Origin: Paenibacillus pedocola | Lineage (GTDB): Bacteria; Bacillota; Bacilli; Paenibacillales; Paenibacillaceae | Assembly: GCF_031599675.1 (NCBI RefSeq) | Contig: NZ_CP134223.1 | Coordinates: 682,001 to 746,000, forward strand | DNA: 64,000 nt | Reading direction: 5' to 3' | Part shown: piece after piece, positions 22,208 through 32,986 of the stretch | Layout: each line of letters starts with the position of its first letter | How positions within the stretch are numbered: the first letter of the stretch is position 1 | The notes under the pieces: generated by a model | Databases searched by the model: none | Seen by the model: only the letters and a program-made list of their open reading frames with translations | Told to the model about the DNA's origin: nothing | Program-made: the position numbers and the translations under genes

Positions 22208-23421
22208 GGCAGGAAGAATTGAGGGCCGGCGCTTTGGATGCAGCCCGCACGCTGCTGCCGGGCCGGACGACGATCGGCGTGCTCGGCGGCGGCCAGCTCG
22301 GCCGCATGATGGCGCTGGCCGGCAGCGCCATGGGGTACCGCTTCGTGGCGCTGGACCCTGCGTCCGATGCGCCCTGCGGGCAGGTAACGCCGCAGATCAC
22401 CGCGGCTTACAATGACCGCGGCGCGGCGCGGGAGCTGGCGCAGCGCGCGGACGTCATCACGTACGAGTTCGAGAACGTCGACGCCGGCGTAGCCGCCTTG
22501 CTGACGGAGGAATCGTACGTGCCGCAGGGCAGCGAGCTGCTGTATACGACGCAGCACAGGCTGCGCGAGAAGGCCGCGATCGAGGCTGCGGGCGTGCCCG
22601 TTGCCCCGTACCGCAAGGTCGGCAGCCTGGCGGAGCTTACCGCCGCGGCTGCCGACCTGGGCCTGCCCTGTGTGCTAAAGACCGCCACAGGGGGATATGA
22701 CGGCAAGGGACAAGCCGTCATCCGCCAGACAGAGGAGCTGGAAGCAGCCTTCCGGCAGGTCGCACCCGGTGCAGAAGCGCAGCACGGCGAATCCGAAGCG
22801 CCTGAGCTGGTGCTGGAGAAATTCGTGAAATTCAAGTGTGAAATTTCCGTCATTGCCGCGCGCAGCACCTCTGGTGAAGTGAAGAGCTTCCCGCCGGCGG
22901 AGAACATCCATGTGGACAACATCCTGCACCTGTCCATTGTGCCGGCACGTGTCTCCGAGGAGATCCAGCAGCGGGCCTGCGGGTTAGCCGAACGGCTGGT
23001 GTCCGGACTGAATGCAGTCGGACTGCTGGCTGTGGAGATGTTCGTTACGGAAGATGGGGAATTATTCGTCAATGAGCTGGCTCCGCGGCCCCATAATTCG
23101 GGGCATTATACTATGGACGCCTGCATGACCTCGCAATTCGAGCAGCATATCCGGGCGATCTGCAACTTGCCTCTCGGTGAGACTACACTGCTTACGCCGG
23201 TGGTCATGGTGAATGTGCTTGGACAGCATTTAGACGGAGTGATTCAGCGGACCGGACATCCGGATGAAACGGCAAAACGGCTTGGGATTGCTCCCAAGCT
23301 TCATATATATGGCAAGACCGAGAGCAAAAACGGCCGCAAAATGGGCCATATCAACCTGCTCTGCAAGGATACCGGCGACGGATTGTCCTGGGTAGAGCAA
23401 ACTAACCTTTGGAGGAACTGA
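22204..23421 (+). CDS. purK: N5-carboxyaminoimidazole ribonucleotide synthetase
   Basis: 405 residues. An ATP-grasp enzyme that carboxylates AIR with bicarbonate to N5-CAIR, the substrate of PurE. Motifs: [16 protein letters not shown] at the N-terminus, the ATP-grasp lid [12 protein letters not shown], and [20 protein letters not shown] in the C-terminal half. The first 15 or so residues before the Rossmann strand are a short extension. The 5' third is much richer in G+C than the surrounding pur genes (about 72% by hand count at 22381-22440). Confidence 0.97.
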   Translation: MRQEELRAGALDAARTLLPGRTTIGVLGGGQLGRMMALAGSAMGYRFVALDPASDAPCGQVTPQITAAYNDRGAARELAQRADVITYEFENVDAGVAALLTEESYVPQGSELLYTTQHRLREKAAIEAAGVPVAPYRKVGSLAELTAAAADLGLPCVLKTATGGYDGKGQAVIRQTEELEAAFRQVAPGAEAQHGESEAPELVLEKFVKFKCEISVIAARSTSGEVKSFPPAENIHVDNILHLSIVPARVSEEIQQRACGLAERLVSGLNAVGLLAVEMFVTEDGELFVNELAPRPHNSGHYTMDACMTSQFEQHIRAICNLPLGETTLLTPVVMVNVLGQHLDGVIQRTGHPDETAKRLGIAPKLHIYGKTESKNGRKMGHINLLCKDTGDGLSWVEQTNLWRN

Positions 23422-23427
23422 ACAGAT

Positions 23428-24723
23428 ATGATCGAACGTTACAGCAGACCTGAGATGCGGGCCATTTGGACCGAAGAAAATAAATTCAATGCGTGGCTTG
23501 AAGTAGAAATTTGTGCTTGTGAAGCGTGGGCTGAGCTGGGAGTTATTCCGCAGGAAGATGCCGCCAAGCTGCGTAAGGATGCGAAATTTGATATTGACCG
23601 TATTAATGAGATCGAACTTGAAACCCGCCATGACGTAATTGCCTTCACGCGTGCCGTATCGGAGAGCCTGGGTGCAGAACGCAAATGGGTACATTACGGC
23701 CTAACCTCCACAGACGTTGTGGATACGGCACTCGGTTACCTGCTGCGTCAGGCGAACGAGATCCTGGAGAAGGACATCATTAATTTCATTGAGATCCTCA
23801 AAGATAAAGCAGTGGCTTATAAAGATACCCCAATGATGGGACGTACCCACGGTGTTCATGCTGAGCCAACAACCTTCGGTCTCAAAATGGCATTGTGGTA
23901 TGAGGAAATGAAACGGAACCTGGAGCGCTTCCGTCATGCCGCTAAAGGCGTTCAATTCGGTAAAATTTCAGGTGCAGTCGGCACCTATGCCAACATCGAC
24001 CCGTTCGTGGAAGAATTCGTCTGCAAGAAGCTGGGAACCAGCCCGGCTCCGATCTCGACACAGACGCTGCAGCGTGACCGCCATGCTGAATATATGGCTA
24101 CACTTGCACTGGTAGCAACATCGCTCGACAAATTTGCCACCGAAATCCGTGCTCTGCAAAAGAGCGAGATCCGTGAGGTGGAAGAGGCTTTCGCCAAAGG
24201 TCAAAAAGGCTCCTCCGCAATGCCGCACAAACGTAACCCGATCGGCTGCGAAAATATTTCCGGCCTGTCCCGCGTGATCCGCGGCCACATGGTTACAGCT
24301 TACGAGAACGTGCCGCTCTGGCATGAGCGCGATATCTCGCACTCGTCAGTAGAACGGATTATCCTGCCGGATGCAACGATGCTGCTGAACTACATGCTAA
24401 ACCGCTTTGGCAACATCGTGAAGAACCTGACCGTGTTCCCGGAAAATATGAAGCGCAACATGAACCGCACCTTTGGCGTTCCGTTCTCGGGCCGCATCCT
24501 GACCAAGCTGATCGACAAAGGCTTCAGCCGCGAGCAGGCATACGATACCGTGCAGCCGCGTGCGATGCAGGCCTGGGAAGAACAGACCCAGTTCCGTGAT
24601 ATCGTCGAAGCTACTCCGGAGATCACTGCTGTGCTTAGTCCGGAAGAAATCGACGATGCCTTCAATCCTTCCTGGCACCTTAAGCATGTGGACACCATTT
24701 TCCGCAAGCTGGAACTTATCTAA
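23428..24723 (+). CDS. purB: Adenylosuccinate lyase
   Basis: 431 residues. It cleaves SAICAR to AICAR and adenylosuccinate to AMP, releasing fumarate. The fumarase/aspartase signature is [16 protein letters not shown]. Other active-site parts are [10 protein letters not shown] and [16 protein letters not shown]. The ribosome-binding site GGAGG lies within the end of purK. Only six bases separate the genes. The next gene, purC, is 375 bases away because a repeat element lies between. Confidence 0.98.
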   Translation: MIERYSRPEMRAIWTEENKFNAWLEVEICACEAWAELGVIPQEDAAKLRKDAKFDIDRINEIELETRHDVIAFTRAVSESLGAERKWVHYGLTSTDVVDTALGYLLRQANEILEKDIINFIEILKDKAVAYKDTPMMGRTHGVHAEPTTFGLKMALWYEEMKRNLERFRHAAKGVQFGKISGAVGTYANIDPFVEEFVCKKLGTSPAPISTQTLQRDRHAEYMATLALVATSLDKFATEIRALQKSEIREVEEAFAKGQKGSSAMPHKRNPIGCENISGLSRVIRGHMVTAYENVPLWHERDISHSSVERIILPDATMLLNYMLNRFGNIVKNLTVFPENMKRNMNRTFGVPFSGRILTKLIDKGFSREQAYDTVQPRAMQAWEEQTQFRDIVEATPEITAVLSPEEIDDAFNPSWHLKHVDTIFRKLELI

Positions 24724-24850
24724 TTATTAAAAGGTAAGTTAGTGGTGAACTAAAGAGCTGAAGAATAATACGGGCGAGGCGCCGGGCAGCTTTTTCTGAG
24801 AAGCGAAGCATCAGGGGAAAGTGGAATAGGAGGTTGGGTTAAAGAGGAAC

Positions 24851-24991
24851 GGAGAGAAATTTTGGAACTGGAGAAGCGTCAGCGTTCGCCTTTATGGTTG
24901 AATTTCTACCGCAGCTAGCGGTTTAAATCAGGAAATTCAAACATAACAGCGATCGGAAGTCCAAATATTTGTTGCAGTGATCCTATTAACC
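24851..24991 (+). repeat. Structured intergenic repeat, copy A (purB-purC)
   Basis: About 141 bp, similar along its length to 30878-31019. The core is a long hairpin: TTATGGTTGAATTTC (24892-24906) pairs with GAAATTCAAACATAA (24932-24946) with one mismatch, and encloses ACCGC/GCGGT. Shared flanks are TTGGAACTG, GCGTTCGCC, AACAGCGA and CGGAAGTCCAAA. The rest of the purB-purC gap (24724-24850, 24992-25098) shows no gene. Confidence 0.8.
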
Positions 24992-25098
24992 TGAAGGAGT
25001 ATTTCAGTTTCTGTCGATTCGAAGCGAAGGAATAAAGCGTCTCAGTGCTTCCAGCTCAAGTATATAAGCAAGATCATTCGTTCAAGGGAGGAAAGGTC

Positions 25099-25989
25099 AT
25101 GACATACCCTGCCGTTTCCACGGCTGTGGATCTCGTAAATGCACCGCTGCTCTATAAAGGAAAGGTTCGCGAATTGTACGATTTGGGGGAGCATGTACTG
25201 ATCGTCGTTACGGACCGGATCTCAGCGTTTGACTATGTGCTCGACCCGGCGGTGCCGGACAAAGGCAATGTGCTGAACCGGCTAAGCGCCTTCTGGTTCG
25301 GCCAGACCAAAAATCTTATTGAAAACCATGTGGTACACATTGATGTGGATCAGCTCGGAGACATTGTACGGGACCGCGAGGCACTCAAAAACCGCGTCAT
25401 GGTCGTACGCAAGGCGGAGCGGATAGATATTGAATGTGTGGTGCGCGGCTGCATTACAGGCGGAGGCTGGCGTCAGTATCAGGAGACCGGAAAAGTTAAC
25501 GGTATTGAGCTTCCCAAAGGACTGCGCAAAAACGCAGTGCTGGCGGAGCCGATTTTTACCCCTGCGGCTAAAAATGATGTAGGACACGATGAAGACATTC
25601 CTTTCGAGCAGATGCAGGAGCAGATTGGTGCGGAACTGGCGCTTGAGCTGAAGGAGAAAAGCCTGAAGCTGTTTGCTTTTGCCAGAGAATATTGCAACGA
25701 GCGCGGCATCATCCTCGCGGACTGCAAATTCGAATTCGGCCTGCTGGACGGTAAAGTGATTTTGATCGATGAGATTTTTACGCCGGATGCTTCACGCTTC
25801 TGGGCTAAAGATAAATATGCGCTGGATATTGAAATTGACAGCATGGACAAGGAGCCGGTCCGGACGTATCTCTCCGCATCCTCCTGGGACAAGAACAGCA
25901 CGCCGGATCCGCTGCCGCCTGAAGTGGTGGAAGAAACCAGCCGCCGTTACTTGGATATCTATCACCGTCTTACCGGCAAGGATTTATAA
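25099..25989 (+). CDS. purC: SAICAR synthetase
   Basis: 296 residues. It condenses CAIR with aspartate using ATP to give SAICAR. The N-terminal YKGKVRELYDLGEHVLIVVT and SAFDYVL are the nucleotide-binding part, and IIIADCKFEFG-like (GIILADCKFEFGLLDG) and DEIFTPDASRFW are the conserved C-terminal signatures. It is longer than the ~240-residue form of Bacillus subtilis and resembles the ~300-residue type. ATG 25099 is chosen over an in-frame ATG at 25045 because AAGGGAGG is seven bases upstream. Confidence 0.97.
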   Translation: MTYPAVSTAVDLVNAPLLYKGKVRELYDLGEHVLIVVTDRISAFDYVLDPAVPDKGNVLNRLSAFWFGQTKNLIENHVVHIDVDQLGDIVRDREALKNRVMVVRKAERIDIECVVRGCITGGGWRQYQETGKVNGIELPKGLRKNAVLAEPIFTPAAKNDVGHDEDIPFEQMQEQIGAELALELKEKSLKLFAFAREYCNERGIILADCKFEFGLLDGKVILIDEIFTPDASRFWAKDKYALDIEIDSMDKEPVRTYLSASSWDKNSTPDPLPPEVVEETSRRYLDIYHRLTGKDL

Positions 25990-26111
25990 GCCAGTCTTTA
26001 TGTAGGCTAACCGCAGTATAAGCGCTAATTGCACTTTTACAGTTAATCGGATGTCTCTTGTGGATGAAGGCCTTAGTCGGCTCATTAAATTTTAGGAGGA
26101 ACTACAAGCGT

Positions 26112-26357
26112 ATGTTAAAAGCGACAGTCTATGTCACCATCAAGAAAAGCGTGCTCGATCCCCAAGGTGTAGCAGTGCAGGGGGCGCTGCATTCGGTAGG
26201 TTTCCAGGAAGTCGAAAGTCTGCGCATCGGCAAATACATGGAGCTGACTCTCGATACGGACAACCGCGCTGAAGCGGAAGGACGCCTGAAGGAAATGTGC
26301 GAAAAGCTGCTGGCCAACACGGTGATCGAGGATTACCGCTACGAATTGGAGGACTAA
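26112..26357 (+). CDS. purS: FGAM synthetase subunit PurS
   Basis: 81 residues. The small subunit of formylglycinamidine ribonucleotide synthetase that bridges PurQ and PurL. The pattern [20 protein letters not shown] and the central [16 protein letters not shown] are typical. ATG 26112 is chosen because the longer in-frame version would include the AGGAGG at 26094. The spacing of 12 bases is longer than usual, which may lower translation. Confidence 0.95.
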   Translation: MLKATVYVTIKKSVLDPQGVAVQGALHSVGFQEVESLRIGKYMELTLDTDNRAEAEGRLKEMCEKLLANTVIEDYRYELED

Positions 26358-26362
26358 AAGTC

Positions 26363-27052
26363 ATGAAATTTGCTGTACTTGTCTTTCCAGGCTCCAATTG
26401 CGACATTGACTGCTACAAAGCAGTAGAGGACAGCCTTGGTGAACCTGTAGATTATGTGTGGCATACCGCGACTGACTTGTCGGCGTATGACTGCATTCTC
26501 GTGCCGGGCGGTTTCTCTTATGGTGACTATCTGCGCTGCGGCGCGATTTCCCGGTTTGCTCCGGTAATGGCCGAAGTGGCCAAAGCGGTGGAGCAGGGCA
26601 AATTCGTGCTCGGCATCTGCAACGGGTTCCAGATTCTGACCGAAGCGGGGCTGCTGCCAGGTGCACTGCGCCGTAATATGTCCATGAAGTTCCGCTGTCA
26701 TGACACGGTGCTTAAGGTCGTTAATAACACAACCCCGTTTACGGTTGATTATGCGAAGGATGAAGAAATTGTTATTCCGATCGCACATGGCGAAGGCAAT
26801 TATTACTGTGATGAAGAGACTTTGGCATCGCTCAAAGCAAACAATCAGATCGTATTCACATACAAGGGCAACCCTAACGGCTCGGTAGCCGATATTGCGG
26901 GGATTAGCAACGTCGCAGGCAATGTAGTAGGCATGATGCCTCACCCGGAACGCGCTGCGAACAGCCTGCTGGGTTCGGAAGACGGCAAACGGATGTTTAC
27001 ATCCATTCTCAAGACATGGAGGGATCGTTATGACGCAGCAAGTATCCGCTAA
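26363..27052 (+). CDS. purQ: FGAM synthetase glutaminase subunit PurQ
   Basis: 229 residues. A class I glutamine amidotransferase that provides ammonia to PurL. The nucleophile lies in [17 protein letters not shown], and the His-Glu pair in GMMPHPERA. The N-terminal [10 protein letters not shown] is characteristic. ATG 26363 has GGAGG ten bases upstream, five bases after the purS stop. Its end overlaps purL by 23 bases, so the subunits are tightly coupled. Confidence 0.97.
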   Translation: MKFAVLVFPGSNCDIDCYKAVEDSLGEPVDYVWHTATDLSAYDCILVPGGFSYGDYLRCGAISRFAPVMAEVAKAVEQGKFVLGICNGFQILTEAGLLPGALRRNMSMKFRCHDTVLKVVNNTTPFTVDYAKDEEIVIPIAHGEGNYYCDEETLASLKANNQIVFTYKGNPNGSVADIAGISNVAGNVVGMMPHPERAANSLLGSEDGKRMFTSILKTWRDRYDAASIR

Positions 27053-29276
27053 GGAGCCGACCGCAGAGCAAATCGCGGAGCAGAAAATCTACAGTCAATT
27101 CGGAGTATCGGACAGCGAATATGAGCTCATCACTTCTTTCATGGGGCGCAAGCCTAACTATACCGAAATCGGCGTATTCAGCGTAATGTGGTCCGAGCAC
27201 TGCGCTTATAAGAACTCTAAGCCGCTCCTTGGACGTTTCCCGACAAGCGGTCCGCGTGTACTGATGGGTCCGGGCGAAGGTGCGGGCATCGTGGATATTG
27301 GAGACAACCAGGCAGTTGTGTTCAAAATCGAAAGTCATAACCATCCTTCGGCTGTTGAGCCTTATCAGGGCGCGGCGACAGGGGTGGGCGGGATTATCCG
27401 CGATATTTTCTCCATGGGTGCAAGACCGGTAGCCCTGCTTAACTCCCTGCGTTTCGGGAAGCTTGAGAGCGACCGGGTAAAATATTTATTCGAGCATGTC
27501 GTGTCCGGGATCGCCGGCTACGGCAACTGTATCGGAATCCCGACTGTCGGCGGGGAAATTATGTTCGACAACAGCTATGACGGCAATCCGCTGGTTAACG
27601 CAATGTGTGTCGGACTGATTGATCATGATAAAATCCAGCGTGGTGTCGCCAAAGGTGTAGGTAACCCCGTGTTCTACGTAGGTCCTCCTACCGGACGCGA
27701 CGGCATTCACGGCGCTACCTTCGCTTCTGTAGAGCTGAGCGAGGAATCCGAAGCCAAGAAAACAGCGGTTCAAGTCGGCGATCCGTTTATGGAGAAGCTG
27801 GTGATGGAATCCTGTCTGGAGCTGATCGACAGCGGCATCGTGCTTGGTATTCAGGACATGGGTGCAGCAGGCTTAACCTGTTCCAGTGCTGAGATGGCCA
27901 GCAAAGCAGGTAACGGGTTGGAGCTGTATCTGGATCAAGTGCCGCAGCGTGAAGAAGGCATGACGCCTTATGAAATGATGCTGTCCGAATCCCAGGAGCG
28001 GATGCTGTTCGTGGTTGAGCCTAAGGATGAAGCGCAGGCACAGGAGATTTTTGACCGCTGGGGCGTGATCTGCCGCAAAGTGGGCAAGGTAACGGATGAC
28101 GGCCGCCTGAAGCTGTTCCATCATGGTGAGGTTGTCGGCGATATGCCGGTAACTGCGCTGGTAGATGAATGCCCAATCTACAAGAAGCCTTCGGCAGTTC
28201 CGGCTTATTATGAAGAGAATGCAAACGTAGATACCCTCCGTTATGAAGAAGTTACTGATCTCGGCGGTGCACTGCGCACGGTACTGGCTTCGCCTACAGT
28301 GGCAAGCAAAGCCTGGGTCTATAACCAATACGATTATATGGTCCGTACCAGCACGGCGGTTCGTCCGGGCTCCGATGCGGCAGTGGTTACGATCCACGGC
28401 ACACGCAAAGGCCTGGCAATGACTACAGACTGTAACGGACGTTATGTCTATCTGGACCCTGAAGTCGGCGGACGCATCGCGGTAAGTGAAGCGGCCCGCA
28501 ACATTGTCTGCTCCGGCGCTAAGCCGCTGGCGATTACGGACAACCTCAACTTTGGCAGCCCGGAGAAGCCGGAGATTTTCTGGCAGATGGAACGTGCCGT
28601 AGATGGTATGGCTGAAGCCTGCCGTGTGCTCGATACGCCGGTTATCGGCGGTAACGTCAGCTTGTATAACGAAAATGCTGCCGGCGCCATCTATCCGACC
28701 CCGGTTGTCGGTATGGTGGGTCTGGTTGAAGATACGGATCACATTACGACTCAAGCCTTCAAACAGGAAGGCGATGCCATTCTGCTGCTTGGCGTAACCA
28801 AAGCAGAGCTTGGCGGCAGTGAATTCCAATATGCCGTGCACGGTCTGACAGAAGGCCGTCCGCCGGCACTGGATTTGGCTACGGAACAGAAGCTGCTAGA
28901 CGCAGTGCTCGGTACGATCCGCAGCGGTCTGGTCCGCTCGGCGCATGACCTGTCTGAAGGCGGCTTGGCAGCAGCACTGGCCGAGAGCTGCATCAGCGGC
29001 GGTATCGGTGCTAATGTGGAGCTGTCCGCTGGCGGACTGCGTCCGGATGTGGCGCTGTTCAGCGAAAGCCAATCCCGCATTGTGCTGACAGCAGCACCTG
29101 ACCGGGCAGAAGAATTGAAAGCAGCCGTTGCTGCTTACGGCGTACCGGTGGAAATTATCGGAACGGTCGGCGGTGACAGACTGCGCGTATCCTTGGACGG
29201 TGCATCTGCACTGGATGAGGCTGTATCAGAACTCAAATCCGTTTGGGAGGATGCTATTCCATGTCTTATGAAGTAA
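27030..29276 (+). CDS. purL: FGAM synthetase large subunit PurL
   Basis: 748 residues, the small-type PurL that needs PurS and PurQ. It converts FGAR to FGAM with ATP and ammonia. Signatures: [36 protein letters not shown], the glycine-rich [14 protein letters not shown] and [15 protein letters not shown] of the second AIRS-like half. It has two PurM-type ATP-binding repeats. The start lies inside the end of purQ with GGAGGG upstream. It overlaps purF by 16 bases. Confidence 0.98.
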   Translation: MTQQVSAKEPTAEQIAEQKIYSQFGVSDSEYELITSFMGRKPNYTEIGVFSVMWSEHCAYKNSKPLLGRFPTSGPRVLMGPGEGAGIVDIGDNQAVVFKIESHNHPSAVEPYQGAATGVGGIIRDIFSMGARPVALLNSLRFGKLESDRVKYLFEHVVSGIAGYGNCIGIPTVGGEIMFDNSYDGNPLVNAMCVGLIDHDKIQRGVAKGVGNPVFYVGPPTGRDGIHGATFASVELSEESEAKKTAVQVGDPFMEKLVMESCLELIDSGIVLGIQDMGAAGLTCSSAEMASKAGNGLELYLDQVPQREEGMTPYEMMLSESQERMLFVVEPKDEAQAQEIFDRWGVICRKVGKVTDDGRLKLFHHGEVVGDMPVTALVDECPIYKKPSAVPAYYEENANVDTLRYEEVTDLGGALRTVLASPTVASKAWVYNQYDYMVRTSTAVRPGSDAAVVTIHGTRKGLAMTTDCNGRYVYLDPEVGGRIAVSEAARNIVCSGAKPLAITDNLNFGSPEKPEIFWQMERAVDGMAEACRVLDTPVIGGNVSLYNENAAGAIYPTPVVGMVGLVEDTDHITTQAFKQEGDAILLLGVTKAELGGSEFQYAVHGLTEGRPPALDLATEQKLLDAVLGTIRSGLVRSAHDLSEGGLAAALAESCISGGIGANVELSAGGLRPDVALFSESQSRIVLTAAPDRAEELKAAVAAYGVPVEIIGTVGGDRLRVSLDGASALDEAVSELKSVWEDAIPCLMK

Positions 29277-30757
29277 AGACCGGGAACAAGCAGGAGACCC
29301 CCATCCTGTGGACCGGCGACTTTTACAATGAAGGAACGGGCTCGGGAGATATTTTTGACACGTTAAAAGAAGAATGCGGCGTCTTCGGGGTCTTTGGACA
29401 CCCGGAGGCTGCATCCATGTCTTATTATGGACTGCATGCCCTGCAGCACCGTGGTGAAGAGAGTGCGGGCATCTGCGTAGCGGATGGCCGTGATTTCAAC
29501 TATCACCGCGGTATGGGCCTTGTTAAGGAAGTCTTCGACAAGGACAAAATCGCTTCGCTGGTCGGCGACATGTCCATTGGACATGTGCGTTATTCCACCA
29601 GCGGGGACAGCCGGCTGACTAATGCGCAGCCGCTGGTCTTCAAGTACCGCGACGGCGATCTGGCGATTGCCACTAACGGCAATATCGTGAATGAGCCGCT
29701 GATCCGCAAGCAGCTTGAAATGAGCGGCTCCATCTTCCAGACCACCAGTGACACCGAGGTGCTCGCGCATCTGATTGCGCGTTCGCCGAAGGATTTTGTC
29801 GAAGCAGCTAAGGATGCGCTGCGTCAGCTCGTCGGCGGCTTCGCGTTCCTGCTGATGACTAACGACAAGCTGATCGTCGCCTCTGACCCGCACGGGCTGC
29901 GCCCGCTGGTGATGGGCCGCCTCGGTGAAGCGTATGTCTTCGCTTCGGAGTCGTGCGCGCTTGAAGTCATCGGGGCCACGCTGGTCCGTGATATCGAACC
30001 GGGCGAGCTGCTGGTGCTGGACAAGAACGGATTCCTGGAAGACCGTTTCACAGAACCTAAGCGCAAAGCACTGTGTGCGATGGAATATATCTATTTTGCT
30101 CGTCCTGACAGTGATCTCAACGGCTCCAACCTCCATTCCGCCCGCAAGCGGATGGGCAGCCGCATGGCACTGGAATCCTTTGTGGATGCGGATATTGTAA
30201 CCGGTGTGCCGGATTCCAGTATCTCTGCGGCGATCGGCTACGCCGAGCAGACCGGTATCCCGTATGAGCTTGGGCTGATCAAGAATAAATATACCGGCCG
30301 GACCTTTATCCAGCCGAGCCAGGAGCTGCGCGAGCAGGGTGTTAAGATGAAGCTCAGCGCTGTGCGCCGCGTTGTCGAAGGCCAGCGTGTCGTCATGATC
30401 GACGATTCCATCGTCCGCGGTACGACCTCACGACGGATCGTTAATCTGCTGCGCGAAGCCGGAGCGCTTGAAGTGCATGTGCGGATCACCTCGCCGCCGT
30501 TCAAGAATCCGTGCTTCTACGGTATCGATACTCCGGACCGCCGTGAGCTGATCGCGTCTTACAAGACTATTCAAGAGATGTGCGAAGAGATTAACGCTGA
30601 CTCGCTGTCATTCCTCTCACCAGAGGGACTGATCCAGTCCATCGGTGGCTACAGCAGCGAAGAGTATAAGGGTGGCCTATGCCTCTCCTGCTTCGATAAC
30701 GATTACCCGACGCAGGTGGATTTCGGCGGGGAAGAGAAGGACGGCTGTTCCTGCTAG
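29261..30757 (+). CDS. purF: Amidophosphoribosyltransferase
   Basis: 498 residues. The committed step: PRPP plus glutamine to phosphoribosylamine. The glutaminase nucleophile is Cys39 ([11 protein letters not shown]), so an unusually long 38-residue pro-peptide must be removed, compared with 11 residues in Bacillus subtilis. The PRPP loop is [16 protein letters not shown]. The C-terminal [13 protein letters not shown] supplies iron-sulfur ligands of the Bacillus-type enzyme. ATG 29261 is chosen because GGGAGG lies ten bases upstream, and an earlier in-frame TTG would start on that ribosome-binding site. No internal ATG, GTG or TTG gives a short pro-peptide. Confidence 0.97.
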   Translation: MSYEVKTGNKQETPILWTGDFYNEGTGSGDIFDTLKEECGVFGVFGHPEAASMSYYGLHALQHRGEESAGICVADGRDFNYHRGMGLVKEVFDKDKIASLVGDMSIGHVRYSTSGDSRLTNAQPLVFKYRDGDLAIATNGNIVNEPLIRKQLEMSGSIFQTTSDTEVLAHLIARSPKDFVEAAKDALRQLVGGFAFLLMTNDKLIVASDPHGLRPLVMGRLGEAYVFASESCALEVIGATLVRDIEPGELLVLDKNGFLEDRFTEPKRKALCAMEYIYFARPDSDLNGSNLHSARKRMGSRMALESFVDADIVTGVPDSSISAAIGYAEQTGIPYELGLIKNKYTGRTFIQPSQELREQGVKMKLSAVRRVVEGQRVVMIDDSIVRGTTSRRIVNLLREAGALEVHVRITSPPFKNPCFYGIDTPDRRELIASYKTIQEMCEEINADSLSFLSPEGLIQSIGGYSSEEYKGGLCLSCFDNDYPTQVDFGGEEKDGCSC

Positions 30758-30877
30758 AAGGTAGGCATGCTCTCGCGAAGCGAGGCGCTTGGCTTCGCCA
30801 AGAGCGCCGAGCCACTGCCCCTGTGCAAGGCGCGAACTTCGGCTTGCGGCCGGGTTGTCCAGGTGGTTGGAAGCCAT

Positions 30878-31019
30878 GGAGAGGAAGTTTGGAACTGTAG
30901 GAGCGTAGCGTTCGCCTTTATATTTGGATTTCTACCGCTGCCAGCGGTTTCAATCAGGAAATCCAAATATAACAGCGACCGGAAGTCCAAACATTCCTTG
31001 TAATGGCGCCCCATTAACC
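30878..31019 (+). repeat. Structured intergenic repeat, copy B (purF-purM)
   Basis: About 142 bp, same orientation and layout as 24851-24991. The stem TTATATTTGGATTTC (30918-30932) pairs perfectly with GAAATCCAAATATAA (30958-30972) and encloses ACCGCT/AGCGGT. Compared with copy A, a G-C pair is exchanged for an A-T pair in the stem, so structure rather than sequence is kept. The preceding 30766-30877 holds an unrelated strong hairpin (GGCGCTTGGC with GCCAAGAGCGCC). No gene lies in 30758-31081. Confidence 0.8.
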
Positions 31020-31081
31020 ACCAGAGAATCCCTGCAGCCCCGAGACAGCGCTCTAAACTAATTAAAATGAGGTGTCCAAAA

Positions 31082-32122
31082 GTGTCGGAAGCTTATAAAA
31101 ACGCCGGAGTGGATATTGCGGCTGGCAATGAAGCGGTAGAACGCATGAAGAAGCATGTGAAGCGCACATACCGTCCGGAGGTCATGACAGAGCTTGGCGG
31201 ATTCGGCGCACTGTTCGGTCTTAATAAAGATAAATACGAAGAGCCGGTGCTGGTATCGGGAACCGATGGTGTCGGCACCAAGCTCAAGCTCGCGTTCGCG
31301 GCAGACCGCCATGACACGATTGGCATCGACGCTGTAGCGATGTGTGTCAACGACATCGTGGTACAAGGTGCAGAGCCGCTCTTTTTCCTGGACTATCTGG
31401 CTTGCGACAAAGTCGTGCCGGAGAAGATCGAAGCTATCGTGGCCGGAATTGCTGAAGGCTGCCATCAGGCAGGCTGCGCGTTAATTGGCGGCGAAACAGC
31501 TGAAATGCCGGGCATGTATGCTGCGGGTGAGTACGATATCGCCGGCTTTACGGTGGGTGTGGCTGATAAAGCCAAGCTCGTTACCGGTGCAGATATTGCA
31601 CCTGGCGATACGGTAATTGGCCTCGCTTCCAGCGGGATACACAGCAACGGCTTCTCGCTGGTGCGCAAGCTTTTACTGGAACAAGCCGGCTACGACCTGA
31701 ATGATGTCATTCCTGAGCTGGGCGCTCCGCTTGTGGATGTACTGCTTGCTCCGACCAAAATCTACGTCAAACCGCTTCTGGCACTGCTGGAGCAGCTTAC
31801 GGTCAAAGGCATGGCGCATATTACCGGCGGCGGCTTCATCGAGAATATTCCGCGGATGCTGCCGGATAATGTGAACGTGGAGATCAACTATGGCTCCTGG
31901 CCGATTCAGCCAGTGTTCGGCTTGATGCAGAGCAAAGGCAGTGTAAGCAACCGGGATATGTTCACTACTTTTAATATGGGTATCGGCCTTGTCCTGGTTG
32001 TTCCTGCAGCGGATGGGGAACGTGCGCTTGAGCTGCTGAAGGCTAGCGGTGAAGAGGCTTATTTGATCGGCACCGTTACAGAAGGGGAACGTATCGTTAC
32101 CTTTACGGGAGCTGAAGTGTGA
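31082..32122 (+). CDS. purM: AIR synthetase
   Basis: 346 residues, the same length as the Bacillus subtilis enzyme. It closes the imidazole ring of FGAM to AIR with ATP. Motifs: [45 protein letters not shown] and the glycine-rich [18 protein letters not shown] 31082 is chosen over ATG 31067 because GAGGTG sits between them, seven bases before the GTG, and the protein then begins exactly like its homologues. Confidence 0.97.
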   Translation: MSEAYKNAGVDIAAGNEAVERMKKHVKRTYRPEVMTELGGFGALFGLNKDKYEEPVLVSGTDGVGTKLKLAFAADRHDTIGIDAVAMCVNDIVVQGAEPLFFLDYLACDKVVPEKIEAIVAGIAEGCHQAGCALIGGETAEMPGMYAAGEYDIAGFTVGVADKAKLVTGADIAPGDTVIGLASSGIHSNGFSLVRKLLLEQAGYDLNDVIPELGAPLVDVLLAPTKIYVKPLLALLEQLTVKGMAHITGGGFIENIPRMLPDNVNVEINYGSWPIQPVFGLMQSKGSVSNRDMFTTFNMGIGLVLVVPAADGERALELLKASGEEAYLIGTVTEGERIVTFTGAEV

Positions 32123-32736
32123 TGCAGAGCAGCCGGATCGCTGTGTTTGCCTCCGGGCAGGGCAGCAATTTTGCCGCACTGATAGAGGCGCAGAGAGCAG
32201 GACAGCTTGGCGGGGGCAGCATTGAGCTGCTGGTCTCCGACCGGCCGGAGGCGTTTGTGGCCCAAAGGGCGGAGGCTGCAGGCGTTCCCGCCCTCCTGCT
32301 GCGGCCGAAGGAATTCGGAAGCCGTGAGCTCTATGAGGCGGAGATCGTTGCCGAGCTGAAGCGCCGGGACATCGGGCTAATTGTACTCGCCGGATATATG
32401 CGGCTGATTACCCCGGTGCTGCTGCAGCCGTACGCCGGCCGGATTATCAACATTCATCCTTCGCTGCTGCCGGCCTTTGCCGGGAAAGACGCGATTGGAC
32501 AGGCACTGGATTACGGGGTAAAGCTTACAGGAGTGACGGTGCATTTTGTCGACGGAGGCATGGATACCGGACCGGTTATTGCCCAGCGCAGTGTTGAGAT
32601 AGAAGAGGGAGATACGGCCGAGTCGCTGGCGGAGCGGATTCATCAGGTGGAGTACGAGCTGTATCCCGAGGTCGTGGGTGCTTTTGCCGCCGGGAAGGTA
32701 GAACTGCACGGAAGACACGTTATTGTCCGTCAGTAG
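32122..32736 (+). CDS. purN: Phosphoribosylglycinamide formyltransferase
   Basis: 204 residues. It transfers the formyl group from 10-formyltetrahydrofolate to GAR. The signature INIHPSLLPAF contains the catalytic Asn and His, with the Asp in HFVDGGMDTGPVI. IAVFASGQGSNFAAL is the N-terminal phosphate-binding part. The ATG shares one base with the purM stop (TGATG), which favours translational re-initiation. Confidence 0.97.
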   Translation: MQSSRIAVFASGQGSNFAALIEAQRAGQLGGGSIELLVSDRPEAFVAQRAEAAGVPALLLRPKEFGSRELYEAEIVAELKRRDIGLIVLAGYMRLITPVLLQPYAGRIINIHPSLLPAFAGKDAIGQALDYGVKLTGVTVHFVDGGMDTGPVIAQRSVEIEEGDTAESLAERIHQVEYELYPEVVGAFAAGKVELHGRHVIVRQ

Positions 32737-32986
32737 GTTTACCATAGGTGGAAAGGGCTTTGCAGGGACACTTAACTGAACTTATTGTCTTATAACTGCA
32801 GCTTTTTTCGACACTCTGCACATCATCCGCGGGTTCTGATATTTCTCGGGAAATATTGCACAAACATTTAGTTGTTGTCGGTTGACGGCTGTAGTGTCGA
32901 TTATAGACCATTACAGTGTCGTATATATAACAAGAGGCTCTAGTCAATAATACTAATCTAGCATCATCCGGAGGAGGACTATTCAA
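32737..32986. other. purN-purH spacer with AGTGTCG repeats
   Basis: A 250-bp gap in an otherwise tight operon. AGTGTCG occurs at 32893 and 32915 (22 bases apart) and inverted as CGACACT at 32809, with a near copy GGACACT at 32766. A small hairpin, TATTTC/GGAAATA, lies near 32840-32854. I see no clear sigma-A promoter. Confidence 0.4.

Noticed and set aside
21865..22557. 230-codon minus-strand frame over purE-purK
   Set aside because: It is antisense to two well-conserved genes and arises from high GC at third positions.
27873..28841. 322-codon minus-strand frame over purL
   Set aside because: Pure shadow of purL, with no start signal and atypical His/Cys-rich composition.
31067..31081. ATG 31067 as purM start
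   Set aside because: It would place the GAGGTG ribosome-binding site inside the gene; the GTG at 31082 gives the family-typical N-terminus.
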